Shown here piece by piece: positions 21,906 to 33,527 of a stretch of 64,000 bases of DNA (position 1 is the stretch's first letter; the number at the start of each line of letters is the position of its first letter). The DNA comes from Ephydatia muelleri (lineage: Eukaryota; Porifera; Demospongiae; Spongillida; Spongillidae). The translations under genes were made by a program, and so were the position numbers. The notes under the pieces were generated by a model that did not search any database, was not told the origin of the DNA, and worked only from the letters and a program-made list of their open reading frames with translations. Where the stretch lies: the NCBI GenBank assembly GCA_013339895.1, contig JABACO010000015.1, positions 2,556,861 to 2,620,860 on the forward strand. Direction: 5' to 3'.

Positions 21906-24900
21906 CTACACTGTAGGCAGAGGACATCCAGTGTAGCACCCATGATCCCTGGCAAACTGGATCAGGCTGTTCCAACAGGAGGACTGTCCTGCAGTGGGAG
22001 GGGCCTGTCCTGCAGTGGGAGGGGCCTGTTCTGCAGTGGGAGGGACCTGTCCTGCAGTGGGAGGGGCCTGTCCTGCAGTGGGAGGGGCCTGTCCTGCAGT
22101 GGGAGGGGCCTGTCCTGCAGTGGGAGGGGCCTGTCCTGCAGTGGGAGGGGCCTGTCCTGCAGTGGGAGGGGGAGGAGGCTGTCCAGGGACCTGACCAGGT
22201 AAGGTACCATTTTGGGTCGCCTGTGCCAGGAGGTGGGGATTCCCCACCACAATCAGCAATGCCTGTGCCCTGCTGATGGCAACATTGAACCTCTTTGGAT
22301 TGGAGACGAACCCAACTTGTTTCCTCATGTCCTCAATGAAGATATCATCAGAGGAACGTACCTGGAAGAAGGAACATTTGGATGTGTGTCGCCCACCCAA
22401 TGGGGTACATGTGAGGCTTACAGTGGAAATGATGATCACCAAGTTCTCTCTTCCTTGAAACTCCTCCACTGATCCAACCTTCACATCTCTGAGGCGCTCC
22501 CTGTCCAACAGGAACCTGATTTTCTCTACCTAAAGGAAACAATAGATTTAGATGCAGAAAGTTAATAGACGTGTATGTGCACCTGTTTATTGTATGGTGA
22601 TATGATCCCAATGTCTGTTTCCAAGACTAAGCGCTTTTGAACAAGGGCCTTAGTGTAGATTAGAACCTGATTGTGGAAATGTGGTCACATGGTAGTGTGG
22701 TTATACATGCATGCTGCCTTGTGCAGTACACACAAGACCTTGCCTGTTCAGCTTCAAATGGGTTAAACCATGAAGGACTACCACGTTCACGGAATTCTTT
22801 ACCCTGTGGCAAGTAAAGGTAGGAACACATGAACACATGATGTCATCAGAATGACGTACAGTCAGTGCATTACCTGTATTCCATGAAAAATTAGAGGAAC
22901 TTCCTTGGTTGGGAGACATTCCCAGGTACAGAGTCTGTGGGTGATTTCATGGTCAGCTCTTTCCATTAACTCTCCATCATAGAACTGGTCGGAATACAAT
23001 TTGAGGAGTGCCCCATGTGACCTGTAGTTCTCAACAAGCTTTGTCACCTGTAAGGGCAGACTCCATAGCTCTGGTGTGTACAGCAGAGGAAGCAATAGGG
23101 TTCTTACCACCATGGAGTCATAATTACCAGTTGCAGCAAATGCAGTCGTGTTCCTCTTGTACAGATCCCTTCCCATCAGCCTCTCCAGCATAGATATGGA
23201 CAGCCCATTATCAGAGGCCAGAGAACAAAAGACGACAGGTCCTAGCTGCAACGGGTCCCCAGCCAACACCAGCTGGCCACACCCCTCATCCAGGAGGGAC
23301 ACGGGGATGAGACACTCTGGCTCCAGTGCCTGGCCCCCTTCATCCACAAACACGTAGGAGAACTTTATTTTAAAAGCACGCAGTATGGCAGCAGTGGAGC
23401 AGGTGCATATCACTATGCGACTGCTCTTAGCCTTGCTTTTGGCTTTCTTATTGGCTACAATGCTGAAGTTTTTGATAGAGGAAGGCAGTGCCTGTGTGCG
23501 CATGAATGCATTCAGTCGAATCATCGAGCTTTCCTCAATTTGGCCACTGGAATGAAGTCTTTCAGCCTGTGTGTGAGAATTGTGATGATACAAAGAAGAC
23601 AGCCAAACTGTACACACATAATCGTAACATGTTGTACACAGATAAGCTAATTTGTTGCTTTAATAGCCATTAATAAACTAACCAGTAGGTCTGCAGCACT
23701 ATTGGAAGGAGTGCAGGCTAAGATCTTGCATAAGGTGTTAAGTTTATAAACCTACAGACATAGGATGAAAGCTGGCACACCTTGACATGTAGAGTACATA
23801 CATAAATGTGCATCACAAAGCACAAGCACAAGAGGTAATAGTTAATTAACCTGAAGAATGGACTCCACCACTGTGACAGTTTTGCCGGTACCGGGAGGAC
23901 CAAACAGGATGTATGGGATTGGACGACAGGCTCCACTGACAATGGCTTCTACAGCACGTCTCTGTTGTGGGTTCAGTTCGGTGTTGATGAACTGAAGAGA
24001 CTCACGACTGGGCAATGAAGGGGGTCTGACATTTGGGAACAGAACTGTTCAGCCAATACATGTGGGAAATATAAATAATAGCACATTGAAAATGATGGGC
24101 ACCAACTTGTTTCTCCAACTCTCTGGACATTCTCCAATGCTTTGTGCATTCTCATTAAAGGGCCTCTGGAGAAAATGAAACTTGATGTGCGAAGTCATTT
24201 CTCTTTTCCCACCTGTTCACGGTGAACATTACATCATGCTTCTTGCCCCATAGCAATCTAGATTCATGAAACGTGTGCTTAAACTTCAGTTTCAGCTGCT
24301 CTCCAGATATCTAATAGAAGAACATCTAAATATGTCTTCACAACAACAGACTTGGCAGACGTCAAACCTGATGGACATATCCAATGTAGTTTTTGGCCCT
24401 CCCTGTATGGATATGGAGAATGATAACTGTCCCACACTCCAACACATCACATGACTTACTGACAAAGGCAGGTGCCGCCTCTTGTTGAGCCCCTTCCCCC
24501 TCTGGTGCAGGCTCTTCAGAGGGCACTTCTAGAGAGATCAAGTTGATAGAATCAGGACCCTCTCCTACTCTGTCTCTACCACTCACCAAGGTCACTGAAG
24601 ATCAGTTTGTCCCCTACCACCACTTCTACCTTACGTTTGGCCAGTTCAGGCACATCCAGACACAAGTACACTCCATCCTCTACGAGTGTCACCTGAAAAA
24701 GACATTGGCATCTGAGGAAAGCACACTAATACACGAGGAAGGCATATTGGTACAAAGGTATTTTTAGGTACATAAAACATTTCATTTTAAAATAAGAGGT
24801 TGTACTTGAGTGGCAATAGAAGCCATGCACTGACAATAGCTTAAACATAGTGTAAGGGCAGTACATGAATATGCAACGTAACTCACAGAGGACATGTCAT

Positions 24901-27422
24901 GCTCCCTGATATTTCCTTCCCTCTTCATCTCATCCAGCCACAGCAGCTTGTGGAAGTGGTCGCTATAATTCTCCATTGTAAGAGGCTATTTGGTTATGAC
25001 ATGAAGCAATGGGCTAAGATTAACATGGTGCAAACCTCGGCCAGTGATGGAAGGCATGTCCTCGGTCTGCGACGAATGTCCCCTCGAACAATGTACGGAT
25101 TTCCCGGAATTTCAACACCAGACCTAACAAAGTGGCATGATGCTAATCAATGGTACCACCTCCAGACCTAACATGATCTTAACCAATGGTACCATCTCCA
25201 GACCTTACATGATGCTAACCAATGGTACCACCTCCATACCTAACATGAGATTAACCAATGGTACCATCTCCAGACCTAACACGATCTTAACCAATGGTAC
25301 CATCTCCGGACCTAATATGATCTTAACCAATGGTACCATCTCCAGACCTAATGTGATCTTAACCTATGGTACCATCTCCAGACCTAACACGATCTTAACC
25401 TATGGTACCATCTCCAGACCTAACACGATCTTAACCTATGGTACCATCTCCAGACCTAACATGATTTTAACTCCCTGAACCTAACATGATCTTAAAACTA
25501 ATTGTACAATTTCCAACATGATCTTGTCTTTTAATAAAGGATTCCACCTTCTGACCCTAAAGGTCTTAACCAGTTGACCATGTTTGAACCTACGGTGTTA
25601 CATAATTTAACCCCTTTAACATCAAAAAATCCATTTATTGATTGAGCTGGTTCACAGCTGATGATACCTAGTCAATGAATATTGTATTCAGATGTTAAAT
25701 GATTGCTGCTTTAGAGGTCAAGACTAAATAACTTTTTGTGTTTGCCATTACGTAATTGTTCCCTTCACTATATGACAGCACGTTAATTACAATCTTGAAC
25801 CAATAGAACAAGACCGTAAATGTAGATAAGTGACAATGCTATGATGGATCATTCATCCTTTACAATCAGTGACATGCATACCCACTACAAATCCAGACCT
25901 TTCCCACTGGCCTATGGACCTGGCAAATCAGCACTAACCTAACATTGTGATTTTTTATGTAGCATGCAAACTATACCAAATTACTGAATGGAACAAATGC
26001 ATGTTTTATGATCAAGTAGAGTATACAAATATGTGCACTTACATACGAGGCTTCACTCCATTCTCTGCGTTGGAAATTTTGTTTTGATAGTCAAATTTTT
26101 TCTCCTTTGATTTAAATTCTCCATTGGGCAAAAGCAACTGGGTTGTTTCAGTGGTCTTAGTAACTTCAATATCACAGCAGTATTTAATGTCACTTCCAAA
26201 GTCAAAAACCAGATCGTTCTTATAAACTTGAAATGCACCGCTGTGCCAATAGGGAGACAAAAGGAGGATGGCAAGAAGAGAAATGAGGGCAATAAAGCAG
26301 CAGACATGAGCGTGGCAATATACACATCATGCCATAGATTGTAGTATAGAGGGATTGGTCTATTCCACTTAATAATCATAGAGGGATTGGTCTATTCCAC
26401 TTAATAATCATAGAGGGGGATATGGAGGGCATGCCAATCACTGCCTTAACAAGTGCCTGACTTTGACTAATTGAGGTGCCAATGCAATGGTGTAGGTATG
26501 AAGCCCCTGAGCAAATTAAATTGCCATTTACACTTAGCAATACTGTGTTTCTGTTACATGAAAAAACACGGGCTGGATGAAGGATTAAGCATGTCAATTA
26601 AAAATATCACAATTTGATTGCATGTCTCTTTTTTAAAGTAAAAACAAAACCAAACAAAACATTTTGTATCTCTTTTTGGCAATCTAATGAATACTGGCAA
26701 TTAATGCAGGCTATAACAATTAAACAACCATGGCTATATGGCTAATGCTCATACAACATGCACAATATATATTTTTTCACCCTGTTAAGATTAATAAGAA
26801 GCCCCTTTCCTTCTAGGCCTGAGGCCCCAATGCAATCCTCTGTTATTGTAGTGCATTCATTTCTCTGAGGAGATTGAGTCTGTGTCATACTAATCACACA
26901 CCAAAACCATTTTTTAGATTCCAAGGGAGAGAGCATATGAGTGTTTCCACGTGACTGTTTTTTTTAATTAAAAGTAGCACCGTAGTGTGCCAGAGAACGA
27001 TGCCCTAGAATGACCTATGCTGCGTCTTAAATCTTACAGACCCTTCCTCTTAACCTGACGCATAGATTAGAGACACATATCGTACTTGGTGCAAACAAAC
27101 CTTATCTTCACCGCAATGCTTGCTTCGCTCCCTTTGGCCACAAGAAGCGGTAGTGTAGGAGAGAGTTGTACTTCGACTGCAGAGTCTGGAATAACAAACG
27201 CCCACATTCCTAGCGTATAGTTATTGTCCGAATCATTTCTGCACGTGTATACAGGCAGTATATACAGTCATAAGTGTTTGGATACTCCACTTACTTCACG
27301 ATATAAACTGCACCCTCTGCAGCAGTGTCTTGTTTAGAAACCGACAATCCCGGTGCTCCCAGGCCATTATAACTGTTAAGCGTCTCCTTCAAGCGTTGAT
27401 ACTCTAGCGTTCGGTCGGACAT
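21906..27422 (-). CDS. MOV10-like RNA helicase, gene C (17 exons, 850 aa)
   Basis: Paralogue of gene B with the same exon structure but a short N-terminus ([13 protein letters not shown]). Exons: 27295-27422, 27101-27238, 26043-26240, 25036-25123, 24887-24985, 24587-24692, 24368-24402, 24213-24310, 24107-24165, 23851-24044, 23683-23751, 23108-23566, 22874-23047, 22744-22803, 22583-22666, 22422-22529, 21906-22361. They total 2553 nt with all phases closing. Motifs: [15 protein letters not shown] (about residue 479; gene B has DEAG), [37 protein letters not shown]. The last exon fuses gene B's two final exons through a proline-rich heptapeptide repeat (APPTAGQ) before the C-terminal [10 protein letters not shown]. 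One intron starts GC (22743). Likely a cytoplasmic RNP helicase acting on RNA. Confidence 0.88.
21975..22170 (-). repeat. coding 21-bp tandem repeat (APPTAGQ) in gene C
   Basis: About nine in-frame 21-bp units encode (A/V)PPTAGQ heptapeptides between the motif VI region and the last 25 residues. The place coincides with the last intron of gene B, so the repeat replaced or exonised that intron. Confidence 0.88.
25137..25465. repeat. 36-bp minisatellite in gene C intron
   Basis: Nine or so units of about 36 bp containing GGTACCATCTCCAGACCTAA and GATCTTAACC. It lies next to exon 25036-25123 in a gene C intron. Confidence 0.9.
26347..26414. repeat. 34-bp tandem duplication
   Basis: Two exact copies of a 34-bp unit (GAGGGATTGGTCTATTCCAC plus TTAATAATCATA) in a gene C intron. 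Confidence 0.85.
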
Positions 27423-27737
27423 GCCAAATGGCGCTGCCAATACAGTATGGTCAGCGCACTATAGTAAACGAGCTCAGTATATACGCAACCAAGTAAGTAC
27501 GTTCTGCTGACGCAGATATAGTTCTACCTGGAATGCAGTAAGCGAATTCATTAACACCCGGAAACGTAAGACCATCATATGAATAATATAATTGGCAGCA
27601 AACTTTGTATCGGTCAGACATTGTCTCGTACCCGGACCTGTCACGTAAGTATAATTACGTAGCATTATACATTTATGCGATTAATGCTTACGTAAACAGG
27701 TCTGGGTATGAGACTAGCCGTAGATGGCATGAACTGT

Positions 27738-27754
27738 GTGCGTGTGTGCGTGTG

Positions 27755-27793
<39 letters not shown>
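27738..27793. repeat. (GT)n microsatellite
   Basis: GT tract upstream of gene C. No gene is visible from 27423 to 28018; this is the candidate gene C promoter region, but I see no clear core element. Confidence 0.85.
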
Positions 27794-28026
27794 AGAGGGG
27801 GGAAGCATTTGGGCCCTCTTAGTAGGGTTGTTCCATTCAATCAGCACCCTACCAAGTTGACGTTGCAAGTTGTTCGATCAAGGCATTCATTCTAATCTTG
27901 GTTTTTTTATGTGGACTGCTGCCAAATTGCTTTGCACATAATCTGATTGACCAGGAGTAGTGCAATAAAGAAGGTTTATTATTTCCTCTTGTGTCAAGAA
28001 GGTAATATAGAATATAGTTGAGGCGA

Positions 28027-29222
28027 TAGGGTGTGTAACCGGTTATCAGGTTATTCGGGTTATTCGGATATTCGCAAAATCCTATCCGTTCGAATAGCAA
28101 TTTAGCATTATTCGGAAAAATCGATTAGTAAGTTTTATCTATTCGGAATAACCGGTTTATGTTTCTCCATTCGGAGGTACTCAGGTATTCGTCGTCAGCA
28201 TCGACAATTCGCCCATTATTCGAATACCTTTTTATACCGATATCCGGATATGATTTTCAAATGAGTATTCATAATTAGAGTTATATATATAACATACGTC
28301 ACTGTTGTTTTTACTATTTATACATACATGCAATGTGGGACGACATCGGAAGCAATTAATAATTTGATAGGTATTGAGTAAATAGATAGTAATATAATAC
28401 AAAACATTAAATGTGTATTACCGGTAATTGGGGATGCAAAATGTACAGCGTAATGCTTTTATCGTCGTCTTCATGTAGGTAAAAGTTCATTAGTATATGT
28501 CACGAGTTGTTTTTATATGTAGTAGCAATAAATTTATGTACCGGTACTAGTATTGCATTGTTTTATTGTACAGTGGTACGAATTGAACATATCTGAGTAT
28601 TGAGCTAGCGAGTGAAATAGAATTACAGACTTCTCACCCACTTCAAGTAAGTATACGGGCTCTGTTTGAGTATGTATAGGAATTAGAGAGCATTACGCAA
28701 TCGGGAAGTTTCATATGCATTTAGCGAGAACGTGAATGGAGTGTTGTTGGATGATTGTAAGTGGAGTACGTGATTGTAGGTGATGTGGGGTGAGTTTTAA
28801 TGGTGATGTCTGGTTCCAGTGGTTAGTGTTGGATGGTTAGGTTTACATTACTATTGATATATACAAGTGCATGGTAAAGTCATACAATCTATTAAACTAT
28901 TTGGCAAACACATGCTAATGTAGACCTTTGTGTCTGTGTTTTCAACTGACATGAATAGCTCTAGTTTGGGTGCGAGACCAGATGGATTTCTGTGCAGACA
29001 TAAATTATCTTTTCAGTGTGCATTCCACAAGCACTATAACCTGAATAACCTAGGTATTCGGCAGGAAAATTTGGCAAAACCTATTCGGAAAAATCGATTT
29101 TGTTTTTTAAACTATTCGGAAAAATCGATTTTCAAGTCCACAAAAACCTGAAAAATCGATTAGTGTTTTAAAAGTATTCGGAAAAATCGATTTTCATTAT
29201 GCAGGGGAGGTTACACACCCTA
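28027..29222. mobile_element. 1196-bp non-autonomous hAT-type element
   Basis: The ends are exact 14-bp inverted repeats, TAGGGTGTGTAACC and GGTTACACACCCTA. The element is flanked on both sides by the 8-bp direct repeat TGAGGCGA (28019-28026 and 29223-29230), the target-site duplication length typical of hAT. Subterminal regions are rich in the word ATTCGGAAAAATCGATT and its variants (28100-28220, 29080-29200), likely transposase-binding arrays. There is no transposase-like frame inside. Confidence 0.88.
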
Positions 29223-29230
29223 TGAGGCGA

Positions 29231-29645
29231 TGACACTGGACTATGGTTCTTTGGTGCTTGATTGGATATTTTAATAGGTTTGATGCTTAAATACAAGTAG
29301 TAGAAGTGTAGAAGAAGCTGTAAGTAAATTGAATCCTCTTACTGCAGGAAGTGAAGGATGGAAATCATTTTTAAAAATGAAGAAGACAGAAAGAAGCATT
29401 TCATATTTATGTGCAAAATATGTTCCGAAATCGCCCCAGACCCAGCAAAGGGCCTTAAGCAGGCCCCTGGATCCCCGGCTGAGAGGGCTTTTACCCATTG
29501 GGCGCTGAGTCCACCATTAGCATGCATACCACCCCCTGCTTTCAAAATCCCTGCATCCGCTCCTGGTCAACCTAGCTTTCTCTGGTCAACTAAGATTCAG
29601 ACTGAGACTGTTATTCTGCATAGTTGGTTGATGCCATCAATGCAT
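29231..29645. other. no gene recognised
   Basis: Non-coding DNA between two mobile-element regions. A 98-codon open frame (29358-29654) has no recognisable similarity. Confidence 0.4.
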
Positions 29646-29649
29646 TCAA

Positions 29650-30770
29650 ACTAGTGAATGAACAAGCTGTTCTTCACAACATCAAATATTTATTCCCTTT
29701 CATTGCATCATCAACATCTATTGTGTGCATGCTCACTAATCTCTTTGACGATTCATTCTGTTCCAGAGGAAACAACTCAGGGTGACACCTGGCTCGTTAG
29801 AGACAGCAAGTATGGTACACAGATGATGTCACAGCAATTGGCTCTTTTGTGAATCTATGCAAATAGTGGGGTAAATTTGTCACAGTCGATCTCACTTATG
29901 GAGAATGCTTTGAGGATGCAATGAAGAACTGGTTCATTACGAATAGTGAAACTCTTACAAGAACATGAAATACACATAATCCACATCACAAAGGAAGGCA
30001 AAGCGCATCTTGGAGCAGCTCTGGATACCTCATATACTTATATGTAACTGAATTTGTGAAGGCAAAAGTCAAAATTGGTCTCTCGAACTGGAGCAACTTG
30101 CTTCCATCGCGAACGCACAACTACATGCAACCTTCTCAGGTCTCGCCTGCACTTTTGTGAGCAGATGAGTTTGTGTGGTAAGAAATATCCCTAACAGTGG
30201 CCATCTCTTACAACCAATCACAGATTAACTCAGATCTACATATACTCCCGCACTCACAGGCTGTGTTGCACCCTCTGATCTGCTGAGAGAGCTACTTATC
30301 ATTGATCAAAACAAAGGACACGATGACAAAATCATTCAAGTCAAACATTCTACCAAAGCTGACGTTCACAAATCAAAACAACTACACTATTCAAAAGCAG
30401 CTTCGACCCTAAAGGAAACTCTAGCATCCTCTCTTACACATAGTGAGGACCTCTCTCAGGAAAAGGTAGCCTTCTTTGTGCTTTTCAGTTCTACCAGTTG
30501 AAAAATATGGCTTTGCCCTCCATGAGGGAGCCTTTCGATATCCCTGCCAATGCTCCTCTGCACTGTGCTTGCAGTACCGACTTTACTGTTGAACACATGC
30601 TGCCATGCCCAAAGGGTGGACACAATGAAATCAGGGACTTAACAGCTACCCTCTTATCAGAAGTGTGGCATGATGTGTCCACAGAGCCTCACCTACAGTC
30701 CCTGACAGATGAGATCATGAGATGACTCTCAGAAATTACCCGATATTGTAGCAGATGGCTTTTGTGAGGG
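29650..30770 (+). pseudogene. decayed reverse-transcriptase element
   Basis: Stops and frameshifts are frequent, but the translation keeps recognisable fragments: a WYTDDVTAIGSF block (29812-29850; a degenerate Y-x-D-D catalytic motif), a YLYVTEFVKAKV segment (about 30037-30070) and, near 30510-30720, FALHEGAF followed by an HAAMPKGG-like Cys/His block. The order fits the palm-to-C-terminal part of the same retroelement family as 5440-6055. The element class is not certain. Confidence 0.5.
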
Positions 30771-30912
30771 GCGATTTTTGATGTGAAGGTATATAATCCT
30801 CATGCCCTCTCACATCACAATCTCCAGCTTTCTGCATCCATGAAAATGAAAAAATACAAAAATGAACCAGTAATGTCAAACACACATCCTTCACACCTAT
30901 CATTCTCTCTTG

Positions 30913-31105
30913 CACGTTTCCGCGAAAAGAGACCTAACAATATTTTTCAAGATTTCAAATTTTTGATATTCTAGAAATCTGAAATGTCCTCTATACATTG
31001 CTTTTTACGCACTGAGAATCGGAGTATCTGTCATGGAGTTGTAAGACTCTGAATTTTTAATTAGCCTTACATTTCAACACTAGTATTACATTTCTATTGC
31101 ATGTT
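30913..31105. mobile_element. MITE copy, inverted orientation
   Basis: It begins CGTTTCCGCGAAAAGAGACC. Its interior is the reverse complement of 53765-53995 (shared ACTGAGAATCGGAGTATCTG and AAGACTCTGAATTTTTAATT). Its right terminal repeat is lost. Confidence 0.7.
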
Positions 31106-31424
31106 GGTATGGAGACATTAAACTTCTTAATATCCTCGGCATTAATTGCAATGGGAGAAATTTCTCTTGCTTTGTATGACTCTGTAACAAGGAGAGCATA
31201 CAACCAGCTAGTTCATGGCATTTAGCATCATTAGCCCTGTGCTTTCTCTTGTATGTGGCTTACCAGACACTCCCACTCCCATCAAGGTAAGTGTATTGAG
31301 CGAAGAGGTCACCGAGATATCAAAGACAGCTGCTCTGCCTGTATTCCAGTTAGTCAACAAGAGGTTAGCAGGGTGGGTGTGGCTATGGTCAGAGTTAGGT
31401 AGTTACCTGTGCACTAAAATGAGC

Positions 31425-31660
31425 TCAATGGTATGTTTCGGTTAACATATCACAGAGCTTGTTATGTCGTGCCACCACATCTCCTTCACGCTTACATAGG
31501 ATGGCATGGTGTCCAAGGGCAACAAGGGCACTACCAGGGCAAAGTGAACACTGTGAACCTTGCGATGTGTCCAACCCAGCCACCACTTTATGGCAGCTTG
31601 GAATACTGGTGGACCAACATGTAGACACAAACTCTTTGTTGGATCACTGCTAGCCAATTA
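31425..31660 (-). pseudogene. reverse-transcriptase-type element scrap
   Basis: The minus-strand translation GLDTSQGSQCSLCPGSALVA followed by LGHHAILCKREGDVVARHNK is the Cys/His block of the retroelement family seen at 5440-6055 and 10860-11560. It is the best preserved of the scraps. Adjacent frames to 32050 are open on both strands but I do not recognise them. Confidence 0.6.
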
Positions 31661-32324
31661 AGAGGATGCATGGGCAGATGTGGTAGAAGGCAAGAGTGCT
31701 CTGTCAGAGGTAGAAGATGTATCCAAGAGTGAACACATGGGTGTCCAGTTTGCTGGAGAGTTTCTTTTGGGGAACAGTAGAAGCAGAGAGAAGGGTCTCA
31801 TTCTGCAGTCACTCATCTGGTGGTATAGCAGATTTAAAACCTGCAACTGCAGAATGGAAATGGCAATTGGACTGGAAGCCAAACCCACATGCTGCAGGTG
31901 CAATTGAATACCTTGTCCTCCCTTACTATGGCTGCACTCAGCCTGAATCCAGACCGCAACTGATGCGTCTACAGCTGTGCAGGAAGAGAAGCATCTGCGA
32001 ACATCCTGATCATGCAACTGGAGAGCTGCACTTGAGATACTCATCATAAAATTTAGTTATGAATATTGACACATAGGGGCACACCTTCCAAGCACAATGA
32101 GCCATTGCCATGTCATGTAGTTCATTGCCATATAATCAACACTAATTGCACCACCAACAATAGCATTTTCAGACCACACACAGAGGCTATTAGGTTGTTA
32201 TTACACTCATCACCAATACCAGTACTTCGGTTAAGAATGTCGTGTTGTGTGTTTGTTACTGTACTACCATGGAATGAAGAAAAGAGAGAATGTGAAGGTA
32301 AAAAGGTAGAATTTGCAAAATCCC

Positions 32325-32325
<1 letters not shown>
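31661..32325. other. unassigned DNA next to retroelement
   Basis: Open frames of 129 codons (minus, 31658-32047) and 110 codons (plus, 31717-32049) overlap. I recognise neither. The position suggests retroelement remains. Confidence 0.3.
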
Positions 32326-32409
<84 letters not shown>

Positions 32410-32460
32410 CTCCTCTCTCTTCTCTCTCTTCCTCTCTCCCTCCCCCTCTCTCTCTTCTGC
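32326..32460. repeat. (CT)n microsatellite
   Basis: CT dinucleotide tract with C-rich interruptions. From 32461 to 33500 I see no gene. Confidence 0.92.
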
Positions 32461-33527
32461 TCTTTTCTGTGCATGTTACACTTACATGCCGTATCTGCAG
32501 CACTTGCTTCATAACATAGGTTAGCATGTATCTAAAGGTGTATCAATGAAAATTTCTTGTATGTATAAAAAAAGCTAAATGTATCTAAAGTGCCTGAATA
32601 GCTCAGTCACATCCATTCTATGCTCCAGCCACCATCACACTAAATGTAACACCACATCACATACATTGATTATTGTTGATCTCTTGCATTGTGCATTGTC
32701 TTTTGAAGGTTCATTCATCACAGTCCACTTGTGTGGGTAAAATTCTCCTCTCTCCAAAGTACCTATTCCCACCACTATTTCTAACTATCAGTGCATTATT
32801 ACATGTGACCCTACAAGTGTCACGAAGTCTCCCCTCACTTACTGGAAATTCTATCACCCATGGCAATGTAGAACTATTGCAGAGTACCATTTCTCTTACA
32901 TGGACATCTTTTGGTTGTACATACTTTATTGCAAGCCACATGGCTCTTGTTCAACTGCAATGAATAACTGATAGTTACCCTGTATAGGCATATGATTAAA
33001 CAATACCATGCCAGGTTCCTTGTACTGCTCCTTTGGCAGGAAGTATATCTGATTAGTATCCATACAAGAGGGGTTGTCTTTTGAAGGATTTAATTCAATT
33101 GATGCAAATGTCGGCTTGTCTCATCTATATGAACTGTTAAAGCATGCTGTTGATTTTTTTACATCCCGACTTTTGTAGCATTGAAAAATCGGTTCTGAAA
33201 TAATAGTGACTCAATGTAAAAATCCAGTTTCATACGTCATATGGGCATAACAAAGACTTAGTGCAGGCCACAGCTGAAAAGCCCATCTTCAGTTCGTGTG
33301 TGCCGGATGCAATTACAGCAGAACGATTCAATATCAAATCGTGTTCATTTTGGTCTATGTTTAAAACTTGCCTTCATCGTACAGGCATGCGCTTAACTGT
33401 TTCTGGTCATTAAAGAAGGAAACAATTAAGCTTTGACAGGTATTTCGTACAATTACAACCGCCGAACGTGTATTTTGCATTCAACGCAACAGCACTCTAA
33501 ATATACGGTATATATCAGGTCTCAGAT

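Noticed and set aside
24460..24564. Possible 35-codon cassette exon of gene C (acidic, Pro-rich)
   Set aside because: In phase and with a good donor, but the intron before it would be only 22 nt. The gene closes perfectly without it.
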